Shown here piece after piece: positions 6,835 through 13,962 of a DNA stretch of 32,523 nucleotides (the stretch's first letter is position 1; every line of letters begins with the position of its first letter). Source of the DNA: JANSXG01 sp965652425 (lineage in GTDB: Bacteria; Planctomycetota; Phycisphaerae; Phycisphaerales; UBA1924). The notes under the pieces are model-generated. The model was not told the DNA's origin. It did not search any database and saw only the letters and a list, made by a program, of their open reading frames with translations. Location of the stretch: NCBI GenBank assembly GCA_965652425.1, contig CBFGVX010000030.1:1-32523 (forward strand), in the 5' to 3' direction. Made by a program: the position numbers and the translations under genes.

Positions 6835-8064
6835 GTGAAGGTTCTCATCGCTGATAAATTCCAGAAGTCCGGCATCGACGCCCTCAAATCCATGGGGTGC
6901 GCGGTCGTCTCACTCTCCGACATCAACGCCGATCAGGTCGCCGATGCGGTCGTCGAGCACGATCCGGATGTCCTCGTGGTCCGTTCGACCAAGGTCTTCG
7001 CCGAGGTATTCAAGAAGGCCAACAAGCTCGCGCTGGTCGTTCGAGCGGGCGCGGGCTACGACAACATCGACACCGACGCCGCCAGCGCAGCGGGCATCTC
7101 TGTTGCAAACTGCCCGGGAAAGAACGCCATCGCGGTCGCCGAACTCACCTGGGGCCTGATCCTCGCGGCGGACCGGAGCATCGCCGATCAGACCGCCGAC
7201 CTGCGCGCAGGCAAGTGGGACAAAAAGGGCTGGGCCAAGAAGGGCCTCGGCCTGTACGGGCGAACGCTCGGTGTCATCGGCACCGGCAACATCGGACGCG
7301 AGGTGATCAAGCGCGCTCACTCGTTCGGCATGCCGGTCGTCGCATGGTCCCGCTCGCTGGACAACGCAACCGCTAAATCCCTCGGCGTGACCCGCGCGGA
7401 CAGCCCTATCGAAGTCGCGAAGCAGGCCGATGTGGTCTCGCTGCATGTCGCGGCGACCGCCGACACCAACAACCTCGTTGACGCAGCGTTCCTTGACGCG
7501 ATGAAGCCCGGCTCGACGCTTGTCAACACGGCGCGTGGAGGCGTGGTCGATCAGGCGGCCCTACTCAAAGCCATGCAGGAAAAGGGCATCCGTGCGGCGG
7601 TCGATGTCTACGCCAACCAGCCCAGCCCCAACGACACGACCAGCGACATCGATCTGGCCAAGGCCGACCCGAACAAGATCATCTTCGTCGGCACCCACCA
7701 CTGCGGGGCCTCGACCGAGCAGGCCCAGGAAGCGATCGCCGAGGAAACCGTCCGGATCATCAAGGTCTACCGCGACACAGGCGATATCCCCAATGTGGTC
7801 AACCGGGCCTCCAAGTCCGCCGCGACTCGCCTGCTGGTGGTCCGCCACCTCAACAAACCGGGCGTTCTGGCCCATGTGATCGGTCGGATCGGCGAAGCGA
7901 AGCTGAACATCGAGGAAATGGAAAATGTGATCTACGAGTCGGCCAAGGCCGCCTGCGCCAAGATCCAACTCGATGCCGAGCCCGACCAGGCCACAATGGA
8001 AAAGATCCGCACGGGCAACGAGCATGTCCTGAGCGTGGATTTGACCATCATCGAGCAGGCCTGA
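6835..8064 (+). CDS. serA: D-3-phosphoglycerate dehydrogenase
   Basis: Catalyses the first step of serine synthesis, oxidising 3-phosphoglycerate to 3-phosphohydroxypyruvate with NAD. The 409 residues comprise an N-terminal substrate-binding domain, a Rossmann NAD-binding domain with GTGNIGREV (about 149-157), and a C-terminal ACT domain (about 330-409, RLLVVRHLNKPGVLAHVIGRIG) of the kind that senses serine. The catalytic Arg234 (NTARGGVVD) and His289 (THHCGAST) are present. The expected catalytic Glu is Gln262 in DVYANQP, where the family usually has an EP pair. The GTG start follows CGGAGGA at good spacing. serC follows in the same direction 110 bases on, beyond a -10-like element and hairpin. 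Confidence 0.95.
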   Translation: MKVLIADKFQKSGIDALKSMGCAVVSLSDINADQVADAVVEHDPDVLVVRSTKVFAEVFKKANKLALVVRAGAGYDNIDTDAASAAGISVANCPGKNAIAVAELTWGLILAADRSIADQTADLRAGKWDKKGWAKKGLGLYGRTLGVIGTGNIGREVIKRAHSFGMPVVAWSRSLDNATAKSLGVTRADSPIEVAKQADVVSLHVAATADTNNLVDAAFLDAMKPGSTLVNTARGGVVDQAALLKAMQEKGIRAAVDVYANQPSPNDTTSDIDLAKADPNKIIFVGTHHCGASTEQAQEAIAEETVRIIKVYRDTGDIPNVVNRASKSAATRLLVVRHLNKPGVLAHVIGRIGEAKLNIEEMENVIYESAKAACAKIQLDAEPDQATMEKIRTGNEHVLSVDLTIIEQA

Positions 8065-8069
8065 AGCCG

Positions 8070-8107
8070 TACAATGTGCTTTGAGGACCCGGGACCACCG
8101 CGGTCCC
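8070..8107 (+). promoter_or_regulatory. Candidate serC promoter and leader hairpin
   Basis: TACAAT (8070-8075) just after the serA stop is a good -10-like element. Downstream, GGGACC (8091-8096), loop ACCGC and GGTCCC (8102-8107) form a perfect 6-bp stem, followed by the pyrimidine-rich TCCTGTCTTTCT. The hairpin lies about 67 bases before the serC ATG. It could be a weak terminator of serA read-through, an attenuator or simple leader structure. The sequence does not decide. Confidence 0.35.
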
Positions 8108-8174
8108 TCCTGTCTTTCTGCTCCCAGAGCGAATGTTCACCATCACCCGGATCGAATCCGCGGAGGTACTTGAG

Positions 8175-9305
8175 ATGTCCGATCGTGCCTACAACTTTTC
8201 AGCCGGTCCCGGCGCGCTGCCCGAACCCGTCATCAAGCAGGCCCAGAAGGACCTGTGGGATTTCCAGGGATCGGGCATGGGTGTCTGTGAGCTTTCCCAT
8301 CGCGGCCCGGAGTTCGACCAGATCCTCGCCGAGGCGCTGGCCGACTGCCGCGAGGTCGGCTCCATCCCCGACACGCACCATATCCTGTTCCTCCAGGGCG
8401 GCGCGACCACCCAGGCCGACATGGTGCCGATGAATTTCCTCCACGAAGGTCTGACCGCGGACTACCTCGAAACCGGCAAGTGGGCCGAGGACGCGATCAA
8501 GGAAGCCGGCTATTACGCAAAGATCAACGGCGGCACGGTGCATATCGCCGGCTCGACCAAAGCCGAGAACTACCGTCGCCTGCCCGCCGAGAGCGAGTGC
8601 AAGTACACCCCGAACGCGGCGTACCTGCTCTATGTCTCCAACAACACGATCTTCGGATCGCAGTACAACCGCATCCCCCAGACCAAGTCGCCGATCGTCT
8701 GCGACATGTCCTCGGACATGTTCTCCCGCCCGATCGATTGGTCACACTTCGACATGGTCTACGCCGGTGCCCAGAAGAACCTCGGTCCCTCCGGGCAGGC
8801 GCTCGTCGTCATCAAGGACGAGTTCATGCAGAAGGCCCCGAAGAACCGCGTGGGCCGGATGCACGACTACCGCATCCACGCCGACAAGGAAAGCCGCTTC
8901 AACACCCCGAACACCTTCGCGATCTACCTCATGGGCCAGACTTTCAAGTGGATCAAGCGCGAATTCGGGTCGCTCGAGCAGGTCGACCAGTACAACCGTG
9001 AGAAGGCAGCGATCCTGTACGACGCGATCGATAACTCCAGCTTCTTTGAAGCCCATGTCACCGAGATGGAAGCCCGCTCGCTGATGAACATCACCTTCAA
9101 GACGCCCAGCGAGGAACTCGACGAGGAATTCCTCAAGCAGGCCGCCGAGCATCGCCTGCTCACCCTGGCCGGACACCGCCAGATCGGTGGCATGCGGGCC
9201 AGCATCTACAACGCCTTCCCCATCGAGGGATGCCGCAAACTGGCCGAGTTCATGAAGAGCTTTGAGAGCAGGCACAAGACGCAGGTGGCCGGCGCCTCCG
9301 CCTGA
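8175..9305 (+). CDS. serC: Phosphoserine aminotransferase
   Basis: PLP-dependent transfer of the glutamate amino group to 3-phosphohydroxypyruvate, giving phosphoserine; the enzyme also serves pyridoxal phosphate synthesis in many bacteria. The 376 residues match family length. The N-terminus NFSAGPGALPEPV is diagnostic, followed by the SHRGPEF and LFLQGGATTQ cofactor-phosphate loops. The Schiff-base lysine is Lys201 in GAQKNLGPSG, and the C-terminus has GHRQIGGMRASIYNAF. The ATG at 8175 is chosen over a frame extending to 8133 because it begins the conserved core and GGAGG lies 8 bases upstream. It follows serA and ends at a strong intrinsic terminator, so serA and serC form the end of the transcription unit. 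No serB is in the window. Confidence 0.97.
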   Translation: MSDRAYNFSAGPGALPEPVIKQAQKDLWDFQGSGMGVCELSHRGPEFDQILAEALADCREVGSIPDTHHILFLQGGATTQADMVPMNFLHEGLTADYLETGKWAEDAIKEAGYYAKINGGTVHIAGSTKAENYRRLPAESECKYTPNAAYLLYVSNNTIFGSQYNRIPQTKSPIVCDMSSDMFSRPIDWSHFDMVYAGAQKNLGPSGQALVVIKDEFMQKAPKNRVGRMHDYRIHADKESRFNTPNTFAIYLMGQTFKWIKREFGSLEQVDQYNREKAAILYDAIDNSSFFEAHVTEMEARSLMNITFKTPSEELDEEFLKQAAEHRLLTLAGHRQIGGMRASIYNAFPIEGCRKLAEFMKSFESRHKTQVAGASA

Positions 9306-9332
9306 CACGGACCTCTATCAGCAGAATCACCC

Positions 9333-9358
9333 ACCCTTCCTCCGGGGAGGGTTTTTTT
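9333..9358 (+). terminator. Intrinsic terminator after serC
   Basis: ACCCTTCC (9333-9340), loop TCCG and GGGAGGGT (9345-9352) form an 8-bp stem with one G-T pair. The stem leads into seven T residues (9352-9358). It sits 28 bases after the serC stop and is a textbook rho-independent terminator. Confidence 0.92.
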
Positions 9359-9381
9359 ATGCGCCGCCGCCGGAGCGACCG

Positions 9382-9387
9382 TATCTT
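9382..9387 (+). promoter_or_regulatory. Candidate -10 element (TATCTT) for the PAS histidine kinase
   Basis: CCGTATCTTGG ends 8 bases before the ATG at 9396, so a transcript would begin at or next to the start codon. A GGAG lies only 4 bases before the ATG, too close for a normal ribosome site. See the leaderless-gene finding. Confidence 0.35.
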
Positions 9388-9395
9388 GGAGCCAG

Positions 9396-12300
9396 ATGCC
9401 GGACACAACGACCCCATCCCATCGCGATACGCCTGCCCCCCACCGCAGACTCCAGAACCTGTACACGATCCTCTTTCTGGTGCTCGGAGCAGCGCTCTGC
9501 GGAGCGGAAATCGCTCGCCAGACCGCGCTGCGCGAGCAAGCCGTGCTCGTCGATTACGCCGATTCACTCCGCGAGCAGGGACGCCGCGCTGACAGTCTGC
9601 TCTCCGATGCGTTGACCCTTGCCTGGCGGTTCGACGAAGTCCTGCCGGGGATCATGATCTCCCGGCTCAAGGAGAACATTGTCACACTGCGATCGCACCA
9701 CGGCACGATCCTCGACATGATCCAGATCGAGGACGACCTCGATCGGGACATGACCGAACCGGTCCAGCGGCTGACACCCACGCTCGATGAAATCGAGTCG
9801 ATCGTGTCCACCACGCACCCGATCCAGATCGCGGTGCAGATCGCGCCTCTGATCTCCGAATACCGTTCTGGCCTTCAGGAGGCATCCGCACAGGCATCCG
9901 AGGATACGCGCTCGAACACACGCAGCGTTTCGGTGTTCTCTTTGAGTCTGTTCGGAGTGATCGCCGGCCTCCTGCTGATGGAGGCGCTGTTTCTCATCAT
10001 CCCCACGACCCGCAAGCTCCAGCGCCAATGGCAGCAGATGGCTACTCAGGAGCGGCAGGCAGCCCGGCTCTCCGACAAATTCAAGGGGCTTATCGAGAGC
10101 ACCTCGCGCATCGAGGGGCTCGATCAGGGCGATGACGGCACCCGAATCGTGCTCGACCGTATCGACCGCAACCACGAACCGGTTGTCTTCGATTTCACGC
10201 AGCTGCGCGCAGTTCAGGCCAGTCTCCAGCTCTTCGAAGCGGCGGTCACCAACAGCAAGGACGGCGTGGTCATCGTCGAACACACCGACGAGCCGCGAAT
10301 CGTCTACTGCAACGACGCGATGCTCGCATTGACCGGTCGATCACGGGATCAGCTCCACGGCTCAAACCCTCTGGACCTGCATTCCAAGGCGGACGCAGAC
10401 CGACTGTCCCTGCAGCGATCCATAGAACGCTTTGAACCCCAAAGCGCGATGACCGAGCAGCACCGACCCGACGGAACCGTGTACATCACCGAACTCGATT
10501 GCGTACCGGTCGCCATTCCCGGGCAGGACCCGAACCATTGCGTGCTTGTCTACAGAGACATCACCGCCAGGCAGCAAGCGCTCACAGCACTCGAGGAATC
10601 GAAAGAGAGATTCGAGCAGATCGGCAAGGTATCCCTCGACGGCATCTACGACCTCAATCTCACGACCGGTGTCTGCTGGCGAAACGAGCCGCTGGTACGC
10701 AATTTCGGTCGATCCGAGGACAGCGAGGACTTCTTCGACTGGCTGCGCGACCGGATACACCCGGACAACGCGGATCAACTGATTCAATCGATGAAAGACT
10801 TCATCCGATCCGAGCGGAGCTCGTGGCAGGCCGAGTACCGTCAGATGCGAACCGACGGCACATGGGCCAGAGTGATCGATCGAGCCATGCTGCTGCGCGA
10901 CCCGAACGGACGGGTGGTCCGCCTGGTCGGATCCCTTCAGGACATCACGGAGCAGCGCGAGCGTGAGTGGGAACTGCTTCAGAGCGAGAGCCGTCTGCGT
11001 GAGATCCTTAACGATCAGACCGAGCTGGTCTGCCGGTACGACAAGTCGGGCATACTCACCTTCGTCAACCACGCGTACGCCGAATACTTCCAGCGCCCGA
11101 TCGAGAGCCTGCTGGGAACCCCCTACCTCGAACTGCTGCCCGAGTCGGAGTGGGAGGAGGCCGCCAGAGCCCTGCGTGAGCTGACTCCACAGAACCCGAT
11201 CACGGTTTCCGAGCATCGCGTCATACTGCCCGACGGATCGATCCGTTGGCAGCGATGGACCGACCGGGTCATCCTGGACGCCGATGGCGAGATCAAGGCC
11301 TACCAGGCCGTCGGACGCGATGTCACCGAAGAAATACTCGCCAAGCGCGAACTCGAACAAGCCGAGTCTCGATACCGGGCGTTCATCCGCAATTCGAGCG
11401 AAGCGATCTTTCGCATCGAGATCGAGCCACCGATTTCTACCGATCTCCCGGCAGAGCAGCAGGCCCGGTTGATCATCCAACAAGGCGTGATCGCCGAAGT
11501 CAACGACGCATTCAGCCGGATGTACGGACGAAGCAGCGCAGAGGACTCGATCGGAATGAGTCTCGCCGACATATTCGATCACGATTCCGTGCTGATCAAA
11601 GCCACCGAACTCAACATCGTCGACCTCGCGAGGCAGGGATACCAAATCAACGACCTTATCTCGCACGAAGTCAAAGCCGACGGCACACCCGTCACATTCA
11701 GCAACAACACGGTCGGCATCGTCGAGGACGGAAAGCTGGTACGCATCTGGGGAACGCAGCGCGACATCACCGAACAGCGACGAGCCGAGGAGATGCTCCG
11801 GCAAACCAACACCATGCTCGAGCTCTTCATCGCGCACGCCCCGGCCGCCGTCGCGATGCTGGATACGGACCTGTGCTACATGGCCGCCAGCAAGCGATGG
11901 ATGGAGAGCTTCGGGATCACAAACAGGGATATCACCGGGCAGTACCACTACGATGTTTTCCCGGACATACCACCCGAATGGCGCGATCTCCACCGACGCG
12001 GCCTCAACGGTGAAACCCTCGCCGGTGAGGACTCCATGTATGCCCACGACGGTTCCGAACACTGGTACCGATGGGAGATCCACCCCTGGAGAGAACCCGC
12101 CGGATCGGTCGGCGGCATCATGATCTTCACCGAAGACATCACCGAGCAGCGGCGCAGCGCCGACCGACTGCGAGAGATCAACGCCCAGCAGACCCGCCTG
12201 CTCACAGAACTCGACCACCGCGTGAAAAACGCGCTCGGCGGCCTGCTCAACCTCATCGAGATGGGAACCCACGAAGAAACCGATGTCCGTCGGTATGCGC

Positions 12301-12782
12301 GGAACATCGCCCGCCGCGTGCGCTCCATGGCCTCGGTCCACGCGATGCTTTCCGAATCGAGCTGGAAGCCGCTCAGTCTGACCGAGATCATCAAGAACAT
12401 CACCCCCGGCGACACCCCCGGACGCCTCATCTACGAGGGCAAGGACATCCTCGTTCCCGCCGAACAAGCCACCCCGCTGGCGATGGTGCTCCAGGAGTTC
12501 GTCTCCAACAGCATGAAATACGGCGCTCTCTCGTCAGATACCGGACGGGTGCTCATCAATTGGGAACACGAGCAGTCCGGTCAGAACGAAACCGTCATGA
12601 CCCTTCGCTGGACAGAGTCCGGCGGCCCTCCCGTCACTCCCGATCCCACGCCCGGCCTCGGCACCCAGCTCATCAACGGATTCACCAAATTCGAACTCCG
12701 CGGCTCGGTCGACATGGACTACTCATCGCCCGAGGGCGTGCGGCACACCCTCCGATGCCGCCTCATCTCCAAACAACAGTAA
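9396..12782 (+). CDS. Membrane sensor histidine kinase with five PAS-like domains (HisKA_2/HWE type)
   Basis: An 1128-residue kinase. Two membrane segments (about 20-40 and 180-203) bracket a helical periplasmic-type domain. Five successive PAS-like modules follow at about 275-390, 395-520, 525-645, 650-790 and 795-925, most closing with the DIT(E/A)QR linker typical of PAS/PAC units. The phospho-acceptor His941 lies in TELDHRVKNALGG, characteristic of HisKA_2/HWE kinases. The ATP-binding N box has Asn1038 (QEFVSNSMKYGALS), and Trp1072 starts WTESGGPP, followed by GLGTQLI. The conserved His of the HWE N box is Gln1033 here, so it is a variant or a HisKA_2 kinase proper. No response regulator or chemotaxis gene is adjacent, so its output partner is elsewhere. 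The stop overlaps an A-run that belongs to a minus-strand terminator. Confidence 0.93.
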   Translation: MPDTTTPSHRDTPAPHRRLQNLYTILFLVLGAALCGAEIARQTALREQAVLVDYADSLREQGRRADSLLSDALTLAWRFDEVLPGIMISRLKENIVTLRSHHGTILDMIQIEDDLDRDMTEPVQRLTPTLDEIESIVSTTHPIQIAVQIAPLISEYRSGLQEASAQASEDTRSNTRSVSVFSLSLFGVIAGLLLMEALFLIIPTTRKLQRQWQQMATQERQAARLSDKFKGLIESTSRIEGLDQGDDGTRIVLDRIDRNHEPVVFDFTQLRAVQASLQLFEAAVTNSKDGVVIVEHTDEPRIVYCNDAMLALTGRSRDQLHGSNPLDLHSKADADRLSLQRSIERFEPQSAMTEQHRPDGTVYITELDCVPVAIPGQDPNHCVLVYRDITARQQALTALEESKERFEQIGKVSLDGIYDLNLTTGVCWRNEPLVRNFGRSEDSEDFFDWLRDRIHPDNADQLIQSMKDFIRSERSSWQAEYRQMRTDGTWARVIDRAMLLRDPNGRVVRLVGSLQDITEQREREWELLQSESRLREILNDQTELVCRYDKSGILTFVNHAYAEYFQRPIESLLGTPYLELLPESEWEEAARALRELTPQNPITVSEHRVILPDGSIRWQRWTDRVILDADGEIKAYQAVGRDVTEEILAKRELEQAESRYRAFIRNSSEAIFRIEIEPPISTDLPAEQQARLIIQQGVIAEVNDAFSRMYGRSSAEDSIGMSLADIFDHDSVLIKATELNIVDLARQGYQINDLISHEVKADGTPVTFSNNTVGIVEDGKLVRIWGTQRDITEQRRAEEMLRQTNTMLELFIAHAPAAVAMLDTDLCYMAASKRWMESFGITNRDITGQYHYDVFPDIPPEWRDLHRRGLNGETLAGEDSMYAHDGSEHWYRWEIHPWREPAGSVGGIMIFTEDITEQRRSADRLREINAQQTRLLTELDHRVKNALGGLLNLIEMGTHEETDVRRYARNIARRVRSMASVHAMLSESSWKPLSLTEIIKNITPGDTPGRLIYEGKDILVPAEQATPLAMVLQEFVSNSMKYGALSSDTGRVLINWEHEQSGQNETVMTLRWTESGGPPVTPDPTPGLGTQLINGFTKFELRGSVDMDYSSPEGVRHTLRCRLISKQQ

Positions 12783-12801
12783 AAAAACCCGCCACGCGGG
12801 T
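12781..12801 (-). terminator. Intrinsic terminator, minus strand
   Basis: Read on the minus strand, ACCCGC, loop GTG and GCGGGT are followed by seven T residues running into the end of the kinase gene. It terminates transcription from the right, that is from mraZ or from a separate RNA between mraZ and this point. It lies about 380 bases past the mraZ stop. Confidence 0.85.
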
Positions 12802-13130
12802 CGCGTAGCGGGTCGCAGGTGCGGCATCTGTGGTGGTGGGCACTGTGCCGCAGTGGTGTCCGAGGCGGGCCGGCACGCCGGAGCGTGCCGACCCGTGGTG
12901 AATGGGTCCGATCGGCGGTTGGCCGACCGGACCGCTGCGCAGGTGTTCGAGAGTCCCGTGGAGGGAATTTGCAGCGGCTCCTACCGTGGCGCCCGATCGC
13001 AGTTGTGCGCCACGATTGTTTTCGCTCGGCTTCCGTGCCTCGCGACTCACCGATGCATCTCCACGGGCGTGCGAGTCCCTTCGCGTCGCTCGTACCTGCT
13101 CGGCCGCACACAACTCCGGCCGAAGCGAAT
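12781..13130 (-). ncRNA. Candidate structured non-coding RNA (or long structured 3' UTR) downstream of mraZ
   Basis: This stretch has no convincing protein but many long inverted repeats, and on the minus strand it ends in an intrinsic terminator. Stems visible (plus-strand positions): 13100-13106 with 13117-13123; 13080-13084 with 13125-13129 enclosing it; a long-range 9-bp pairing of 12955-12963 with 13059-13067; 12985-12992 with 13007-13014 inside that; 12905-12916 with 12922-12933; 12871-12878 with 12883-12890; and 12820-12826 with 12846-12852. In the 12-bp stem the one mismatch becomes a G-U pair only in a minus-strand transcript, which supports that orientation. The RNase P, tmRNA and SRP RNA signature sequences were looked for and not found. 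The 5' end is uncertain. It could be an independent RNA or the tail of the mraZ message. Confidence 0.55.
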
Positions 13131-13169
13131 CCGTTCAATCCTGACCACGCCGTGTCCGGCCCAGTCAGT

Positions 13170-13188
13170 ACCCGGGCTCAGCCCAGGT
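13170..13188 (-). promoter_or_regulatory. Hairpin with the mraZ stop codon in its loop
   Basis: On the minus strand ACCTGGGC, the TGA stop and GCCCGGGT form an 8-bp stem with one G-U pair and a loop that is exactly the stop codon. There is no T-run. It could mark an mRNA processing site or protect the 3' end, but it may be coincidence in GC-rich sequence. Confidence 0.35.
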
Positions 13189-13639
13189 CCTTGCCCTTCT
13201 GCTCCAGCTTGCGGAGCAGTTCGGGCAGCGAGTTCAACCTCGCCTCATCCCCGTCCTTCCAGCCCGCGCGGTCGCGGACTTCCAGACGATCGCCGCACCC
13301 AACGAGGACGACTTCCTTGCCGAGCCCCGCCGCTGCGAGCATGGCATCGGGTATGCGAACCCGACCCACGCTGTCCGTCTCCAGCCGTGCCGAGCACCCG
13401 AAGAGCACCGCCTGCAGTTCGGCGAGTTCCTCTGAGGGCGTCAGCCCCGACCCAAGCGCCGCCGTGGCCCGCTTGTTGAACTCGGTCTCCGTGTACAGGC
13501 GAATCCGTCCGCCCGACCACGGCACCGCAAACCATGCCCCACCGTCCCGCTCGGCAACCCATCGGGCGCGGATCTCGGCCGGTATGGCCAGCCGCCCCTT
13601 CGCGTCGATGGTGTGTTCGAATTGGCCGATCAGCAGCAC
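13178..13639 (-). CDS. mraZ: Transcriptional regulator MraZ
   Basis: A 153-residue protein of the AbrB-like swapped-hairpin fold, matching MraZ length. Two tandem SpoVT/AbrB-type modules are visible: FEHTIDAKGRLAIPAEIRA (about 8-26) and ARLETDSVGRVRIPDAM (about 83-99). Both carry the DxKGRxxIP or DxxGRxxIP signature of the DNA-contacting loop. MraZ binds direct repeats upstream of its own gene and represses the mra/dcw (division and cell wall) operon in other bacteria. The GTG at 13639 is preceded by GGAG about 9 bases upstream and starts the conserved LLIGQFEHTID. Downstream there is no rsmH, ftsL or ftsI but the structured region ending at 12781, so this mraZ is separated from any dcw cluster. 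A clear repeat array lies upstream. Confidence 0.95.
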   Translation of the reverse strand: MLLIGQFEHTIDAKGRLAIPAEIRARWVAERDGGAWFAVPWSGGRIRLYTETEFNKRATAALGSGLTPSEELAELQAVLFGCSARLETDSVGRVRIPDAMLAAAGLGKEVVLVGCGDRLEVRDRAGWKDGDEARLNSLPELLRKLEQKGKDLG

Positions 13640-13690
13640 GCATCAACACTCCGGCGGGGTTTACCGGGCCAGATCGGCTCGGCTGGCGAA

Positions 13691-13750
13691 ACTTACCCCA
13701 CACCCCCCCACACTGCAACACATGACCCCACAAATCGACACACTTTCTCC
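13691..13750 (-). promoter_or_regulatory. MraZ-box operator array with 10-bp period
   Basis: On the minus strand, 52-111 bases before the mraZ GTG, six consecutive 10-base units each begin with TGTG or TGGG. TGGGAGAAAG and TGTGTCGATT come first, then TGTGGGGTCA, TGTGTTGCAG, TGTGGGGGGG and TGTGGGGTAA. Three of them carry TGTGGGG. Known MraZ operators are three or more TGGGN repeats separated by 5 bases, that is the same 10-base period and core. Autoregulation by MraZ is therefore strongly suggested. A TAAACC element in the 35 bases after the array may be the -10. Confidence 0.8.
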
Positions 13751-13962
13751 CACTCGCCACCCACACCCCCTCCGAACCGCGCAGACTTTGCATCTCCAGT
13801 CCGGATAATTGTTCTTGATTCCTCGGCCGATAAACACGATAAAGCACTAGCTGGCTGCCAGATGTTCGGGAGCCACCTCAGGCCGGACCACCAGCGAAGA
13901 TTTTTTCTGAGTCTCGAATCACCCACCGTTTATCCACACTGCATCGCCCGGTTGGAGTACTG
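13751..13962. other. Intergenic remainder with a consensus DnaA-type box
   Basis: The rest of the 323-base gap between mraZ and the flavin-reductase gene is locally AT-richer (GGATAATTGTTCTTGATTCC, GATAAACACGATAAAG). It contains one perfect TTATCCACA at 13930-13938, the consensus DnaA box. No second good box, no dnaA or dnaN, and no long AT-rich unwinding element is seen, so an origin is not proposed. It may hold the promoter of the flavin-reductase gene. Nothing else is recognised. Confidence 0.35.

Noticed and set aside
10362..12467. A 701-codon open frame on the minus strand opposite the PAS kinase
   Set aside because: Antisense shadow of a convincingly coding kinase; no recognisable domain and no start signals.
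12781..13180. Known RNAs in the mraZ-downstream region: RNase P RNA, tmRNA, SRP RNA
   Set aside because: The RNase P conserved region GAGGAAAGTCC, a tmRNA T-arm and tag frame, and the SRP GGAAGCAGC loop were looked for on the minus strand and not found. 6S RNA could not be tested without a covariance model.
12819..13808. A 329-codon plus-strand frame across the structured region and mraZ
   Set aside because: It is antisense to mraZ over most of its length, with Ser/Arg/Pro-rich low-complexity composition.
13751..13962. Possible replication origin
   Set aside because: Only one perfect DnaA box, no dnaA/dnaN/gidA neighbours, and no long AT-rich element.
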